Shown: positions 34,998 through 44,522, numbered from the stretch's first letter. The stretch: DNA of 64,000 nt from Aquimarina sp040786285 (GCF_040786285.1 NZ_JBFMKQ010000001.1:744001-808000); one strand, 5' to 3'. Numbers and translations: made by a program. Notes: generated by a model not told the origin, from the sequence alone.

Positions 34998-36038
34998 TTA
35001 AAATTTAATATGTTTAATATCATTTTGTGCTTTTTCAAAATCTTCGTGCTTACCAATATCCAGCCAATATCCTAATATTGGGTAATTAATCACCTTTTGG
35101 TTGGTCTCTAATAATTTATCTATTAAATCTGTGGCATTAAAAAACTCTCCTTCTGGAACATGAGTAAGGCATTCTTTTTTAAATATGTAAATTCCGGCAT
35201 TCGAATAATAGGTATACGTTGGTTTTTCTTTAAGGTCAACCACGTAATTATCTTTTGTCTCCACAACTCCATAAGGAATGTTTATCTTATACGGAACTGT
35301 AGCCACAATCATATCGCCCTCTTTATTCATGAATTCGTTATACATGTCTTCAAAATCAATATTCGTCAAAAGATCCGAGTTCATGACAAGGATATAATCA
35401 TTATGAAAAGTATCAATTAGTTTTAAAGAGCCTATTGTTCCTAATGGTTTTTCCTCTTCGATATATTTGATCGAAATCTCTTTGTTTTTCCCATCTCCAA
35501 AATAATTCACCAATTGTTCTCCTAGATAATTTATTGAAATATTAAGATGGTTGATTCCAAAAACAGATAATCTATCAATATTGTATTCTATAATGGGTTT
35601 GTCTCCAACTTTTAAGAGTGGTTTTGGAGTTTTTAACGTCAAGGGCTTAAGTCTGGTTCCTTTTCCTCCAGCCATAATTACTGCATCAATTGGAAGTAAG
35701 GTTCTCTTCTTAGATAGATCTACGATAGAAATTACTTTGCCTTCGGTATTTACAATAGGAATTAATGAGATCAGTTCTTCTTTGAGCGAGTTTATTTTGT
35801 CCTTATCAATTTCATTTTGCTTAATAAATCTAACATTTTTATTGGCAACCTCTACAACAGTATCTTCTATGTTTATTCCTCGCAATAAAGCTCTTCGTAC
35901 ATCTCCATCAGACACGCTTCCTATCAATTTTTTATTCTGATCTAACACAAAAAGTGTTCTACCTTCAGACTCATTCAACTTTTTAAGAGTCTCTTTAATT
36001 GTCAGTGTATTAGAGATAATGTAGTTACTTTTTGGCAT
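34998..36038 (-). CDS. ptmE: PtmE-like CBS-domain sugar-1-phosphate nucleotidyltransferase
   Basis: 346 residues: an N-terminal pair of CBS domains (about 1-115; EGRTLFVLDQNKKLIGSVSD, DVRRALLRG) fused to a nucleotidyltransferase domain with MAGGKGTRLKPLTLKTPKPL near 122-141, VMNSDLLTNIDFEDMY and WLDIGKHEDFEKAQNDI. This exact fusion is PtmE of Campylobacter, which makes GDP-GlcN from glucosamine-1-phosphate for legionaminic acid. Its presence suggests a GDP-linked rather than UDP-linked route here, but GTP specificity is not shown by sequence. It sits between legF and legG. Confidence 0.88.
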   Translation of the reverse strand: MPKSNYIISNTLTIKETLKKLNESEGRTLFVLDQNKKLIGSVSDGDVRRALLRGINIEDTVVEVANKNVRFIKQNEIDKDKINSLKEELISLIPIVNTEGKVISIVDLSKKRTLLPIDAVIMAGGKGTRLKPLTLKTPKPLLKVGDKPIIEYNIDRLSVFGINHLNISINYLGEQLVNYFGDGKNKEISIKYIEEEKPLGTIGSLKLIDTFHNDYILVMNSDLLTNIDFEDMYNEFMNKEGDMIVATVPYKINIPYGVVETKDNYVVDLKEKPTYTYYSNAGIYIFKKECLTHVPEGEFFNATDLIDKLLETNQKVINYPILGYWLDIGKHEDFEKAQNDIKHIKF

Positions 36039-36074
36039 TTATTTTTTATATTTTATAGTGTGTTTTTGGCTATT

Positions 36075-37187
36075 TTATGTATTCTGATTCAATTCTTTAA
36101 TTCTACTAATAATACTTTCAGAAGCTCCTCCTTTATAGTATCTATTATCTCCCAAATACTTGCCGTTTTTGAGGCATTGTCGTATTTGGTGTACTATGTC
36201 TTTTGAATCAAATGTAACATTTAATACATTCTTGCTTTGCGAACGCCCTTTTTGTCGATCTCCTACATTGATAACATATTTTTTAAAAGAAGCTGCCTCT
36301 ATAATACCACTGGAAGTATTTCCCAATAACAATTCTGCATACCACATAGCAGAAAAGTAATTAATTTTTCCAAAGTTTTCAATTAATACTACTCTTTCCG
36401 GGTATTTATCCTTCAGTTCATATATGCGTTCTCGATACATTGTGCCCTGCGTATCGGCATTAGGCATAGTAATTACAAGGTTTACTAATTTTAATGCTTC
36501 CTCCAATGCTTCTTTCATTTCGGCTGCATAATCGCTATTCTTAGATACAGAAACTGTTTCTGGGTGAAACGTAACTAATGCATAAGGCTCTTGTTTTAGG
36601 TCGAATTTTTTATAAAAAGTTTCTCTTTCTATGGGTTTATAATTCATGACCTCATCTAAACTTAGCGCACCTGTGACATAAATATCTTGATTTGATCCGG
36701 TTAACTGGGTAATTTTATCCTTGTACTCTTCTGTAGCAACAAAATGAAGAGAAGAAGCTAATGTAATTTGATGTCTATATGTATTGTCTATTGCACCCAA
36801 TGTTGTTTCGCCACCATGAATATGGGCAAATTTTACACCAAAAGGAATTCCGGCCTGAACAGCAGCACTCATTTCAAAACGATCTCCCAGGCACATGACC
36901 AAATCATACTTGTTTTTATCCCAAAAATCTGAAAACTTCAAAACTGTTAAGCCATATGACGTTGCAATAGCCAACTCATCATCATTAGTAAGTAATGAAC
37001 TTATTTTATGGATTTTTCTATACTTATCTTTTACAATATTATCAATAGTATGGCCATGAAACTTGGATAAATGAGTTCCAAATGCTATAATTTCTAATTC
37101 AAAAAAGGGATCCTCTTTTATTGTATCTAAAAGAGGTAAATAAATCCCGTAATCAGCTCTTGAGCTGGTTAATATGGCTATTCTCAT
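36075..37187 (-). CDS. legG: hydrolysing NDP-sugar 2-epimerase, LegG/NeuC family
   Basis: 370 residues. The opening MRIAILTSSRADYGIYLPLL, the CLGDRFEMSAAVQAGIPFG loop, IHGGETTLGAIDNTYRHQIT, and NTSSGIIEAASFKKYVINVG are all typical of NeuC-type 2-epimerases, which release the 2-epimer sugar from its nucleotide carrier. In the legionaminate route it hydrolyses NDP-2,4-diacetamido-2,4,6-trideoxyglucose to the manno sugar used by LegI. Its start overlaps the legI stop by four bases (ATGA-type coupling). Confidence 0.9.
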   Translation of the reverse strand: MRIAILTSSRADYGIYLPLLDTIKEDPFFELEIIAFGTHLSKFHGHTIDNIVKDKYRKIHKISSLLTNDDELAIATSYGLTVLKFSDFWDKNKYDLVMCLGDRFEMSAAVQAGIPFGVKFAHIHGGETTLGAIDNTYRHQITLASSLHFVATEEYKDKITQLTGSNQDIYVTGALSLDEVMNYKPIERETFYKKFDLKQEPYALVTFHPETVSVSKNSDYAAEMKEALEEALKLVNLVITMPNADTQGTMYRERIYELKDKYPERVVLIENFGKINYFSAMWYAELLLGNTSSGIIEAASFKKYVINVGDRQKGRSQSKNVLNVTFDSKDIVHQIRQCLKNGKYLGDNRYYKGGASESIISRIKELNQNT

Positions 37188-38185
37188 ATTAGATCATCTT
37201 CTTCGTAATTCTTTGTCGCGCGTTTACCAATAATGGTGTCCCAAAGCATAGGAGAAATTCCTGTGCCTGGTCGTTTAACAGTTATATTTTCAGTATTAAA
37301 AACATCACCTTGTTTTATTGATGTTTTTGCAACGATACTTTTTCTGGCTACCTCTTTATTTTTTTTCTCACTACTACTTGGTTCTTTTCTGCCGTGACCT
37401 AATGCTTCTTCGATATTTCTAATACCTGTTACCATTGCTTTTAACTCAGCTGGCTCTAAAGAAGCTTTATGATCCGGGCCTTCCATTGTTTTATCTAAAG
37501 TGAAGTGTTTTTCAATAACAGTAGCACCAAGTGCAACCGCTGCTATAGGTATTTCAATTCCCAATGTGTGATCAGAATAACCAATCGGTACATTAAAGGT
37601 CTCTGCTATAGTATTCATAGCTTTAAGGTTAACGTCTCCCATTGGTGTAGGGTATTCAGTATTACAATGTAATACAGTAATACTTGCCATATCTGCTCCC
37701 TCTTGTACCAAAACATTAATGGCCTCCTCGATTTCATTTGTGTCGGCCATACCTGTAGAAATTATGATCGGTTTACCAAGACCACCTATTTTTCTTAAGT
37801 AGGGTAAATTAGTGATTTCTCCTGATGGTATTTTAAATAAATCTATATTTAATTCATTTAAAAAATCAATACTTTCTAAATCAAAGCCAGTTGATAAAAA
37901 TTTGATGTTTTTAGACTTACAATATGCTATCAACTCATGGTGCATTTCTTGACTAAGTTCAAGCTTTTTGAGCATTGCAAGCTGTGATTCTGAAGTGTTG
38001 CCAGTATTTTCTTTTTGATATGAAGCTTTTTCGGCATTTTTACTCACTAGTTTTTTAGAGTTAAACGTCTGAAATTTAACATAATCTACGCCTGCCGCCG
38101 CTGCTGCATCTATTAATTGCTTCGCCAAATCAATATTACCATTATGGTTTACCCCGGCTTCAGCTATGATTAGTGTTTTTCTCAT
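37184..38185 (-). CDS. legI: legionaminic acid synthase, NeuB family
   Basis: About 333 residues, starting MRKTLIIAEAGVNHNGN at 38185; an upstream in-frame start at 38221 lies inside legH and is unlikely. The barrel carries YVKFQTFNSKKLVSKNAEKA, KIPSGEITNLPYLRKIGG and GYSDHTLGIEIPIAAVALGA, with the metal-binding HFTLDKTMEGPDHKASL, and a C-terminal SAF (antifreeze-like) domain (ITVKRPGTGISPMLWD). It condenses phosphoenolpyruvate with the deoxy-hexosamine to give the nine-carbon acid. The stop of legH overlaps this start as TAATG. Confidence 0.92.
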   Translation of the reverse strand: MRKTLIIAEAGVNHNGNIDLAKQLIDAAAAAGVDYVKFQTFNSKKLVSKNAEKASYQKENTGNTSESQLAMLKKLELSQEMHHELIAYCKSKNIKFLSTGFDLESIDFLNELNIDLFKIPSGEITNLPYLRKIGGLGKPIIISTGMADTNEIEEAINVLVQEGADMASITVLHCNTEYPTPMGDVNLKAMNTIAETFNVPIGYSDHTLGIEIPIAAVALGATVIEKHFTLDKTMEGPDHKASLEPAELKAMVTGIRNIEEALGHGRKEPSSSEKKNKEVARKSIVAKTSIKQGDVFNTENITVKRPGTGISPMLWDTIIGKRATKNYEEDDLI

Positions 38186-38826
38186 TATCTTTTTTCCTTT
38201 GCTGGTACTCCAATCATACAACTGTTATCGATTACATCTTTGGTAACCACAGCACCAGCACCTATTTTATTTTTAGACCCAATGCTTAGGTATTGTAAAA
38301 TAGTTGCATTGGTACCTATCAAATTTTCGTTATTAATTACTACTCCCCCAGAAATTACTGCACACGGGTTTACAACATTATATGAACCTATTTTAGTATC
38401 ATGCCCTATATGCACTCCTCTATTAATATAGTTAAAAGATGCAAGTGAAATGTCTACCGTAAAAACACATTTAGTGGTTATTATATTGCCAATTCCCAAA
38501 GATATACTTTCGTCTAATATTACATTGGGATGAATTAGGTTTGGGAATTCAAAATTCGGATTTCGTTGATATAACTCAACTATTTTTTTTATTCTGCTTG
38601 CATCTCCTAAACCAAAAACAATTAAAACTTCGTCATGGGTCTCCCTTAAAAAATCAGATTCTATAATGGTATTATGTTCTACATTTCCTATTTTCAAAGA
38701 TTTCTGAACTTCAACATCAATAAAACCTTTAAAATCATAAACTTTGTTTACTTGATTAATTTCTTTAATCAACAAAAAAACCTCTTTTGCGGCTCCGCCT
38801 GCTCCTACAATGTATAGTGGTTTCAT
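38185..38826 (-). CDS. legH: PglD/NeuD-like sugar N-acetyltransferase, LegH role
   Basis: 213 residues: an N-terminal Rossmann-like domain (MKPLYIVGAGGAAKEVFLLI) and a C-terminal left-handed beta-helix of hexapeptide repeats ending NKIGAGAVVTKDVIDNSCM and GVPAKEKR, the PglD/NeuD layout. In the legionaminate pathway it would acetylate the 4-amino sugar made by LegC, before LegG. NeuD-type O-acetyltransferases look similar, so the step is inferred from the complete gene set. Flanked tightly by legC and legI. Confidence 0.85.
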   Translation of the reverse strand: MKPLYIVGAGGAAKEVFLLIKEINQVNKVYDFKGFIDVEVQKSLKIGNVEHNTIIESDFLRETHDEVLIVFGLGDASRIKKIVELYQRNPNFEFPNLIHPNVILDESISLGIGNIITTKCVFTVDISLASFNYINRGVHIGHDTKIGSYNVVNPCAVISGGVVINNENLIGTNATILQYLSIGSKNKIGAGAVVTKDVIDNSCMIGVPAKEKR

Positions 38827-39962
38827 AATATGACGCTACTAGGTATATTTACTACACGTTCTTCAAACCATTCAGCATTTTCTAGATTTCCGGTTTGTTC
38901 ACTTTTAAACATTGACAAGCTATTCATTAATTTCCAAATAGGTCTTGTCATCACACCATTATCATTAGTTTCCTTAAGAAAGCTATTTCTTTCTTCTAGA
39001 TTTTCTAATAGAATGGCATTTAACCAATAGTTAGAAACAGAATTTTCTGGCTCTACGATATAATATAATGATTTGTCACTAAAAAATGCCTCGTATTGGT
39101 TTGATAATTCTCTTTTCTTTTCTAAAATAAGAGGAAGTTCTTCCATCTGGGCACACCCTAACGCAGCATTAATATTGGGTAGGCGATAATTATAAGCTAT
39201 CATATCATGCTCATAATCCCAAGGATGAGGTATTTTTGCTGTAGTGGTTATATGTTTAGCTTTTTTAGCAATATCATCATCATTGGTGATTAACATTCCT
39301 CCCCCCCCGGTGGTAATCGTTTTGTTTCCATTAAAACTGAATGCTCCAAGCAAACCAAAGGTACCTGTATGTTGTCCTTTATAATAGCTCCCTAATGATT
39401 CGGCTGCGTCTTCAACTACAGCTATATTATACCTATTACAAACCGATATAATTTCGTCAATTCTTGTCGCTAACCCGAAGGTGTGCATAGGAACTACAGC
39501 TTTTATCCTTCTCTTTGTGGTCTTATTTATACATTCTCCATTTACTATTTCTGTATTCTGTACTAAGAAGTGTTCCAGTTTTTCTGGAGATAAACCAAGG
39601 GTTTCTTTGTCTACATCTACAAAAATCGGGCACGCTCCTATATAACTCATTGCATTAACCGTAGCGATAAAGGTTAATGGTTGGGTAATTACCTCATCAT
39701 TTCGTTCAACTCCAGACATTAACAATGCTATATGAAGGGCAGCTGTACCATTTGAGGTTGCAATAGCATGTTTTGCTCCTGTAAATTTGGCCACTTCTAA
39801 TTCAAATTGATCAACAAACTTTCCTACACTCGAAACAAATGTAGAATCAATACATTCATTCAAATATTTTTTCTCATTGCCCATAAATATTGGCGCATGA
39901 AGCGGAATAAATTCTTTGGTATTAAAGGTTTTTTGAGTAAAGGATATAAACTCTTGATACAT
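38823..39962 (-). CDS. legC: LegC-type DegT/DnrJ aminotransferase
   Basis: 379 residues with the PLP aminotransferase motifs HAIATSNGTAALHIALLMSG, VEDAAESLGSYYKGQHTGTF and the catalytic lysine in FSFNGNKTITTGGGGML. It aminates the 4-keto sugar from LegB. The glycine run is encoded through eight consecutive G bases on the coding strand (39301-39308), unusual in such AT-rich DNA and a candidate slippage site; the frame is intact as read. Starts five bases after the legB stop and overlaps legH by four bases. Confidence 0.9.
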   Translation of the reverse strand: MYQEFISFTQKTFNTKEFIPLHAPIFMGNEKKYLNECIDSTFVSSVGKFVDQFELEVAKFTGAKHAIATSNGTAALHIALLMSGVERNDEVITQPLTFIATVNAMSYIGACPIFVDVDKETLGLSPEKLEHFLVQNTEIVNGECINKTTKRRIKAVVPMHTFGLATRIDEIISVCNRYNIAVVEDAAESLGSYYKGQHTGTFGLLGAFSFNGNKTITTGGGGMLITNDDDIAKKAKHITTTAKIPHPWDYEHDMIAYNYRLPNINAALGCAQMEELPLILEKKRELSNQYEAFFSDKSLYYIVEPENSVSNYWLNAILLENLEERNSFLKETNDNGVMTRPIWKLMNSLSMFKSEQTGNLENAEWFEERVVNIPSSVIL

Positions 39963-39966
39963 ATAT

Positions 39967-41154
39967 TTACATTTTACTATCTAAATATTTACCCGTTTCT
40001 TTATGTCCAAAATCAGGTATCATTTTGAAAAAAAGATCAACTATATCTTTCTTGTCCCACTTTTTATTATTCTTCAAAGTCTGGATTTTATTTGTAAAGA
40101 AATCTAATCGTTCATTGTCAAAATCTAGATCATTTTTTATGATTCCAAGGTTTTGAAACCTATCCATGTCTAATGTTTCTTTATCGGTAAAAAATTCCTC
40201 AAAATCCTTTTCTCCTGTGGTATCGCTTGAAGCAAACAAACACGGCCACTTTTTTTGTTGAGGTAATACTTCTACAAGTTTTCTGGCCTCTTCTTCATCT
40301 TTACATAAATAGGGTTCATACCCAAGTTCTTCGAGATATTTTACTGCAATATCAGCAAAGGAAATTAGATCAAGGTTCTCACTTAGTTTAGGAAAAAATA
40401 TATCCCTATTATTACCAAAAATACAAGACATCAAACAAAGCTCTCCGGATTCTTTTGGTATTACAAAGTATCTTTTAATATCATTAGGAGCTACAATTGG
40501 TTGTTTTTTCTTTATTCTTTGATCAAATCCATGAAGTAATGATCCGTCTGAGAATGCTACGTTAGCGAAGCGTGCGGTAGAAATCTTTATATCCTTGCTT
40601 CTTCTCATCAAATACATTTCCATGATTCGCTTTGAGGCTCCCATCATGTTAACAGGATTAGCCGCTTTATCTGTAGATACACAAAAATATTTTTTGGTCC
40701 CTTTCTTAATAGATTGAAGTAATGTTTTCTCGGTATTGAAAATATTCACGTCGATCATCCTCATCAAAGTATAAGGGTCTTTTTCACTTCTCACATGCTT
40801 TAGTGCAGATAAGTTAAGAACATAATCGTATTTTCCATCTGCTTCTATAAAAGCATCATACTCCAGGGACCCGATGTCTAAGGCAAAAGTTCTAAAATCT
40901 CCATCTATATACCCAAAAGAACTTCTAATATCTCTTACTAACTCGACCAAGTTGTTTTCACTAATATCGATCACATGTAGTTTTCTTGGGTTTCTTTTAA
41001 AGATCTCTTTTGTGACGGCTTGGCCTATGGATCCCGAACCACCAATAACTAAAAAAGATGAAGAAGAAACTATGTTTTTTAATTCAGACTCTTTTTCTGC
41101 GATATCTGTAGAAAATAACTCCTGTTTTCTTCCTATTAGCTTTAATATGTTCAT
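39967..41154 (-). CDS. legB: LegB-type NDP-GlcNAc 4,6-dehydratase
   Basis: 395 residues of the extended SDR family. It has LVIGGSGSIGQAVTKEIFKR (NAD site) near 34-53, YDYVLNLSALKHVRSEKDPY, FCVSTDKAANPVNMMGASKR (with Met in place of the usual catalytic Tyr, as in the inverting PseB/LegB-type subgroup) and a long C-terminal region with FFPKLSENLDLISFADIAVKY. It dehydrates the NDP-linked N-acetylglucosamine to a 4-keto-6-deoxy sugar, first step of the legionaminate branch. It is 35 bases from rmlD and heads the leg genes. Confidence 0.88.
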   Translation of the reverse strand: MNILKLIGRKQELFSTDIAEKESELKNIVSSSSFLVIGGSGSIGQAVTKEIFKRNPRKLHVIDISENNLVELVRDIRSSFGYIDGDFRTFALDIGSLEYDAFIEADGKYDYVLNLSALKHVRSEKDPYTLMRMIDVNIFNTEKTLLQSIKKGTKKYFCVSTDKAANPVNMMGASKRIMEMYLMRRSKDIKISTARFANVAFSDGSLLHGFDQRIKKKQPIVAPNDIKRYFVIPKESGELCLMSCIFGNNRDIFFPKLSENLDLISFADIAVKYLEELGYEPYLCKDEEEARKLVEVLPQQKKWPCLFASSDTTGEKDFEEFFTDKETLDMDRFQNLGIIKNDLDFDNERLDFFTNKIQTLKNNKKWDKKDIVDLFFKMIPDFGHKETGKYLDSKM

Positions 41155-41189
41155 CTGGTTTCTAAAGTTTTGCTTATTTTTTAATCTTT

Positions 41190-42044
41190 TTATTCCTTGG
41201 GTTCATCAATTAGGAATAGGGAAGAGTTCCAATCTAAAATATTGGTTTGAAAAATTTTGATTGTTTTTTCTTTACTTAAAACGCTGTATTTAGGCCTCTT
41301 TGCAAAAGTAGGGTAATTATCGGTTTTTTTAAGAGTTATAGTTTTAAGTTTTCCAAGAAATCTTAGAATCTCTTTTGTAAAATCATACCATGTTGCTTCC
41401 CCTTGATTGCTATAGTGATAAACCCCGTAGTTATGATTATCATCAAGTATTATTTCGAATATAAATTTAGCTAAATCATTAGCATTTGTAGGAGTTCCTG
41501 TTTCAGAAGTTGTAATCGTAAGTTCTTTTTCGGTTTCTGATTTTCTTACAATTGTTTTAAAAAAATTATGACCATGCTCTGAATATAACCAAGAAGTTCT
41601 TATGATATAAAACCGTTCTAAAATCTCCTGGACATACTGCTCTCCCTTTAACTTAGACGCTCCATACACGTTTATTGGATTAGGTTCATCTTTCTCTGTA
41701 TATGGTGTGTTTTTTGTTCCGTCGAAAACAAAATCTGTAGAAATATGTATTAATTTGGTGTTTGTTAGCTTACATGCTTCTGCTAAATATTTTACTGCTT
41801 CCGCATTTATTCGGAATGCTTTTTCAGTTTCGGTTTCTGCTTTATCTACAGCTGTATAAGCCGCACAATTGATCAAATAGTCAAACTTTTTTTGTTTAAA
41901 AAGGCTTTGAATACTGGACTTGTTGGTTATATCAAATTCTCTAGATGTTTTAAAAACCCATTCAATGTTTTGATTATTTTTTGCCACATCCTGAAGGCAT
42001 TTACCCATTTGCCCATTTGCTCCCGTTACTAGTATCGAAATCAT
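41190..42044 (-). CDS. rmlD: dTDP-4-dehydrorhamnose reductase
   Basis: 284 residues, SDR fold: MISILVTGANGQMGKCLQDV, DYLINCAAYTAVDKAETE, HISTDFVFDGTKNTPYTEKD, and the catalytic Tyr-x3-Lys in INVYGASKLKGEQYV. The substrate-binding RTSWLYSEHGHNFFKTIVR is diagnostic of RmlD. It reduces the 4-keto sugar with NADPH to dTDP-L-rhamnose, the last step. Its start overlaps rmlC by four bases. Confidence 0.95.
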   Translation of the reverse strand: MISILVTGANGQMGKCLQDVAKNNQNIEWVFKTSREFDITNKSSIQSLFKQKKFDYLINCAAYTAVDKAETETEKAFRINAEAVKYLAEACKLTNTKLIHISTDFVFDGTKNTPYTEKDEPNPINVYGASKLKGEQYVQEILERFYIIRTSWLYSEHGHNFFKTIVRKSETEKELTITTSETGTPTNANDLAKFIFEIILDDNHNYGVYHYSNQGEATWYDFTKEILRFLGKLKTITLKKTDNYPTFAKRPKYSVLSKEKTIKIFQTNILDWNSSLFLIDEPKE

Positions 42045-42586
42045 AATTTTGCATTTCTTAACGTTGGCAATATTGCATCCTTTTCTGAAACAATGAGTTC
42101 TTTATTACTCAATTTCCAATCGATTTTTAAGTCTTCATCACTGTATATTATTCCTCCTTCAGCTTCTTTATTGTAAAAATTATCACACTTATAGAAAAAA
42201 TTGGCCGTATCACTTAATACTACAAAACCATGTGCGAAACCTCTAGGGATATATAGTTGTTTTTTATTGTCTTCTGATAATTCTATAGCTATATGTTCTT
42301 TATAAGTAGGAGAATCTTTACGTAAATCAACAGCAACATCTAATACTCTTCCTTGCAGCACTCTTACCAATTTAGCTTGTGCATGTTCTCCCAATTGGTA
42401 ATGCAATGCCCTTATCACCCCTTTTGTTGAAAAAGACTGGTTGTCTTGTACAAAGTTAACTTCTTGAGCTATGAGTTCATTAAACTTATTTTGATTAAAG
42501 CTTTCAAAAAAGTAGCCTCTTTCATCTTTAAAAATTGTTGGCTCTACAATAAAACATCCTTTAAGCTTTGTTTCTTTTGCTATCAT
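42041..42586 (-). CDS. rmlC: dTDP-4-dehydrorhamnose 3,5-epimerase
   Basis: 181 residues, RmlC cupin: GCFIVEPTIFKDERGYFFES, RALHYQLGEHAQAKLVRVLQ with the catalytic His, GRVLDVAVDLRKDSPTYKEH and YIPRGFAHGFVVLSDTANFF. It epimerises dTDP-4-keto-6-deoxyglucose at C3 and C5. Placed between rmlD and rmlA with a 2-base gap to rmlA. Confidence 0.95.
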   Translation of the reverse strand: MIAKETKLKGCFIVEPTIFKDERGYFFESFNQNKFNELIAQEVNFVQDNQSFSTKGVIRALHYQLGEHAQAKLVRVLQGRVLDVAVDLRKDSPTYKEHIAIELSEDNKKQLYIPRGFAHGFVVLSDTANFFYKCDNFYNKEAEGGIIYSDEDLKIDWKLSNKELIVSEKDAILPTLRNAKL

Positions 42587-42588
42587 AT

Positions 42589-43452
42589 TTAGTCCTCTAA
42601 AATGCTCATCAGGTGTTTACCATATCCACTCTTGATAAGAGGTTTTGCTAATTCTTTTAATTTGTCTTTAGAAATATAACCCATTCTAAATGCTACCTCT
42701 TCTATTGCTCCAATCTTTAGTCCTTGACGCTCTTCTATTACTTGTACAAATTGAGATGCTTGCATTAAAGAATTAAACGTACCTGTATCTAACCACGCTG
42801 TTCCTCTATCCAAAATACTCACATTTAGTTTGTTTTTTTCGAGATATACCTTGTTTACATCTGTAATTTCTAATTCTCCTCTATGACTAGGCTTTATATT
42901 TTTGGCTATATCTACCACATTATTATCATAAAAATATATTCCGGGTACTGCATAGTTTGATTTAGGCTGTTGAGGTTTTTCTTCAATAGATATGGCTTTT
43001 CCTTTATCGTCAAATTCAACTACTCCATAACGTTCTGGATCATGAACATGATAGGCATATATTATTCCTCCATCTGGATCATTATTAGCTTGTAAAAGCT
43101 TTGCTAAGCCTGTTCCATAAAAAATATTATCTCCTAAGATCAATGCTACTTTATCATCACCTATAAAATCTGCACCTATTATAAATGCTTCTGCAAGCCC
43201 GTTTGGGTTTTCTTGCACAGCGTATTCAAATCTGCAACCAAATTTCTTTCCGTCACCTAATAGTTTTTCAAACAATGGCAAATCATGTGGTGTGGAAATT
43301 ATCATAATTTCTCTTATCCCTGACCACATTAAACTAGAGAGGGGATAATAGATCATTGGTTTATCATAGACCGGCATTAACTGTTTACTAACGGCCAATG
43401 TTAGGGGATGCAATCTTGTTCCAGAACCTCCTGCTAAAATTATACCTTTCAT
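42589..43452 (-). CDS. rmlA: glucose-1-phosphate thymidylyltransferase
   Basis: 287 residues, standard RmlA length: MKGIILAGGSGTRLHPLTLA, VSKQLMPVYDKPMIYYPLSS, ALILGDNIFYGTGLAKLL, GVVEFDDKGKAISIEEKPQQ and WLDTGTFNSLMQASQFVQVI. It makes dTDP-glucose from glucose-1-phosphate and dTTP and is normally feedback-inhibited by dTDP-rhamnose. Between rmlB and rmlC. Confidence 0.96.
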   Translation of the reverse strand: MKGIILAGGSGTRLHPLTLAVSKQLMPVYDKPMIYYPLSSLMWSGIREIMIISTPHDLPLFEKLLGDGKKFGCRFEYAVQENPNGLAEAFIIGADFIGDDKVALILGDNIFYGTGLAKLLQANNDPDGGIIYAYHVHDPERYGVVEFDDKGKAISIEEKPQQPKSNYAVPGIYFYDNNVVDIAKNIKPSHRGELEITDVNKVYLEKNKLNVSILDRGTAWLDTGTFNSLMQASQFVQVIEERQGLKIGAIEEVAFRMGYISKDKLKELAKPLIKSGYGKHLMSILED

Positions 43453-43511
43453 TCTTTAAATGAATTATTGAGAGAGACACCCTCTTATTTCCTTTAACGG
43501 GAAAATAATAG

Positions 43512-44522
43512 TTAGTTGTTATATTTTTTTAGATACCAATGAATTGTTTTTTCAATTCCTGTTTCAAAATTTTCTTCAGCTTTCCAGTCTAACTCATTTT
43601 CGATTTTAGAAGCATCAATTGCATACCTGAAATCATGGCCTGGTCTATCGGTAACATAAGTTATAAGATCTTTGTATGAGTTACGGTTGGTTCTTGGGTT
43701 AATAGCGTCTAAAATTTCGCATATTTTAGTAGCAATATAAATATTTTCTCTTTCATTTTTGCCCCCAATGTTATAGGTTTCTCCTAATCGCCCATTCTTA
43801 AGCACCAAATCTATTCCTTTGCAATGGTCTAAAACATATAACCAATCTCTTATGTTTTTGCCATCACCATAAATGGGTATTTCTTCTTCTTTTAATGCCT
43901 TTCTAATAATCGTAGGGATTAGTTTTTCATCATGCTGTCTTGGTCCGTAGTTATTAGAACAGTTTGTTGTTAATACTGGTAATCCATAGGTGTGAAAATA
44001 ACTTCGAACTAACATATCTGAAGATGCTTTGGAAGCACTATATGGACTATTGGGAGCATAAGGGGTTTCCTCTGTAAAAAGCCCTGTTTTCCCTAAAGTA
44101 CCATATACTTCATCTGTAGAAATATGCAGAAAACGAGCGTACTCAAATTCTGATTTGATTTGATTTGGACCATCCATCCATGTTTGATAAGCTGCCTGAA
44201 GTAAATTAAATGTCCCCACAATATTAGTGTCTACAAATTCTTTTGGACCAGAGATAGAATTATCAACATGAGATTCTGCAGCAAAATGAACAACGGTATT
44301 AATTTTGTGTTCAGCAAAAATATTTTTAACTAAATTCCAATCGCAGATATCTCCTTTGATAAAAAAATAATTGATGTTATTGTTTTCTTCAATATTATCC
44401 AGATCTGCCGCATAAGTCAATTTATCAAGGTTAATAAGCTTCAAATCATAATCTTTTGATTTAAAGTTTATGTAATTTGACCCTATGAATCCTGCACCAC
44501 CCGTAATTAAGATGTTTTTCAT
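43512..44522 (-). CDS. rmlB: dTDP-glucose 4,6-dehydratase
   Basis: 336 residues, SDR: ILITGGAGFIGSNYINF, VVHFAAESHVDNSISGPKEF, HISTDEVYGTLGKTGLFTEE (with the Asp-Glu pair of dehydratases), and Tyr-x3-Lys in APNSPYSASKASSDMLVRSY. Converts dTDP-glucose to the 4-keto-6-deoxy form. It is the first gene of a long same-strand run (rmlB-A-C-D, legB onward to 31502), with a promoter-like box 84 bases upstream. Confidence 0.96.
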   Translation of the reverse strand: MKNILITGGAGFIGSNYINFKSKDYDLKLINLDKLTYAADLDNIEENNNINYFFIKGDICDWNLVKNIFAEHKINTVVHFAAESHVDNSISGPKEFVDTNIVGTFNLLQAAYQTWMDGPNQIKSEFEYARFLHISTDEVYGTLGKTGLFTEETPYAPNSPYSASKASSDMLVRSYFHTYGLPVLTTNCSNNYGPRQHDEKLIPTIIRKALKEEEIPIYGDGKNIRDWLYVLDHCKGIDLVLKNGRLGETYNIGGKNERENIYIATKICEILDAINPRTNRNSYKDLITYVTDRPGHDFRYAIDASKIENELDWKAEENFETGIEKTIHWYLKKYNN

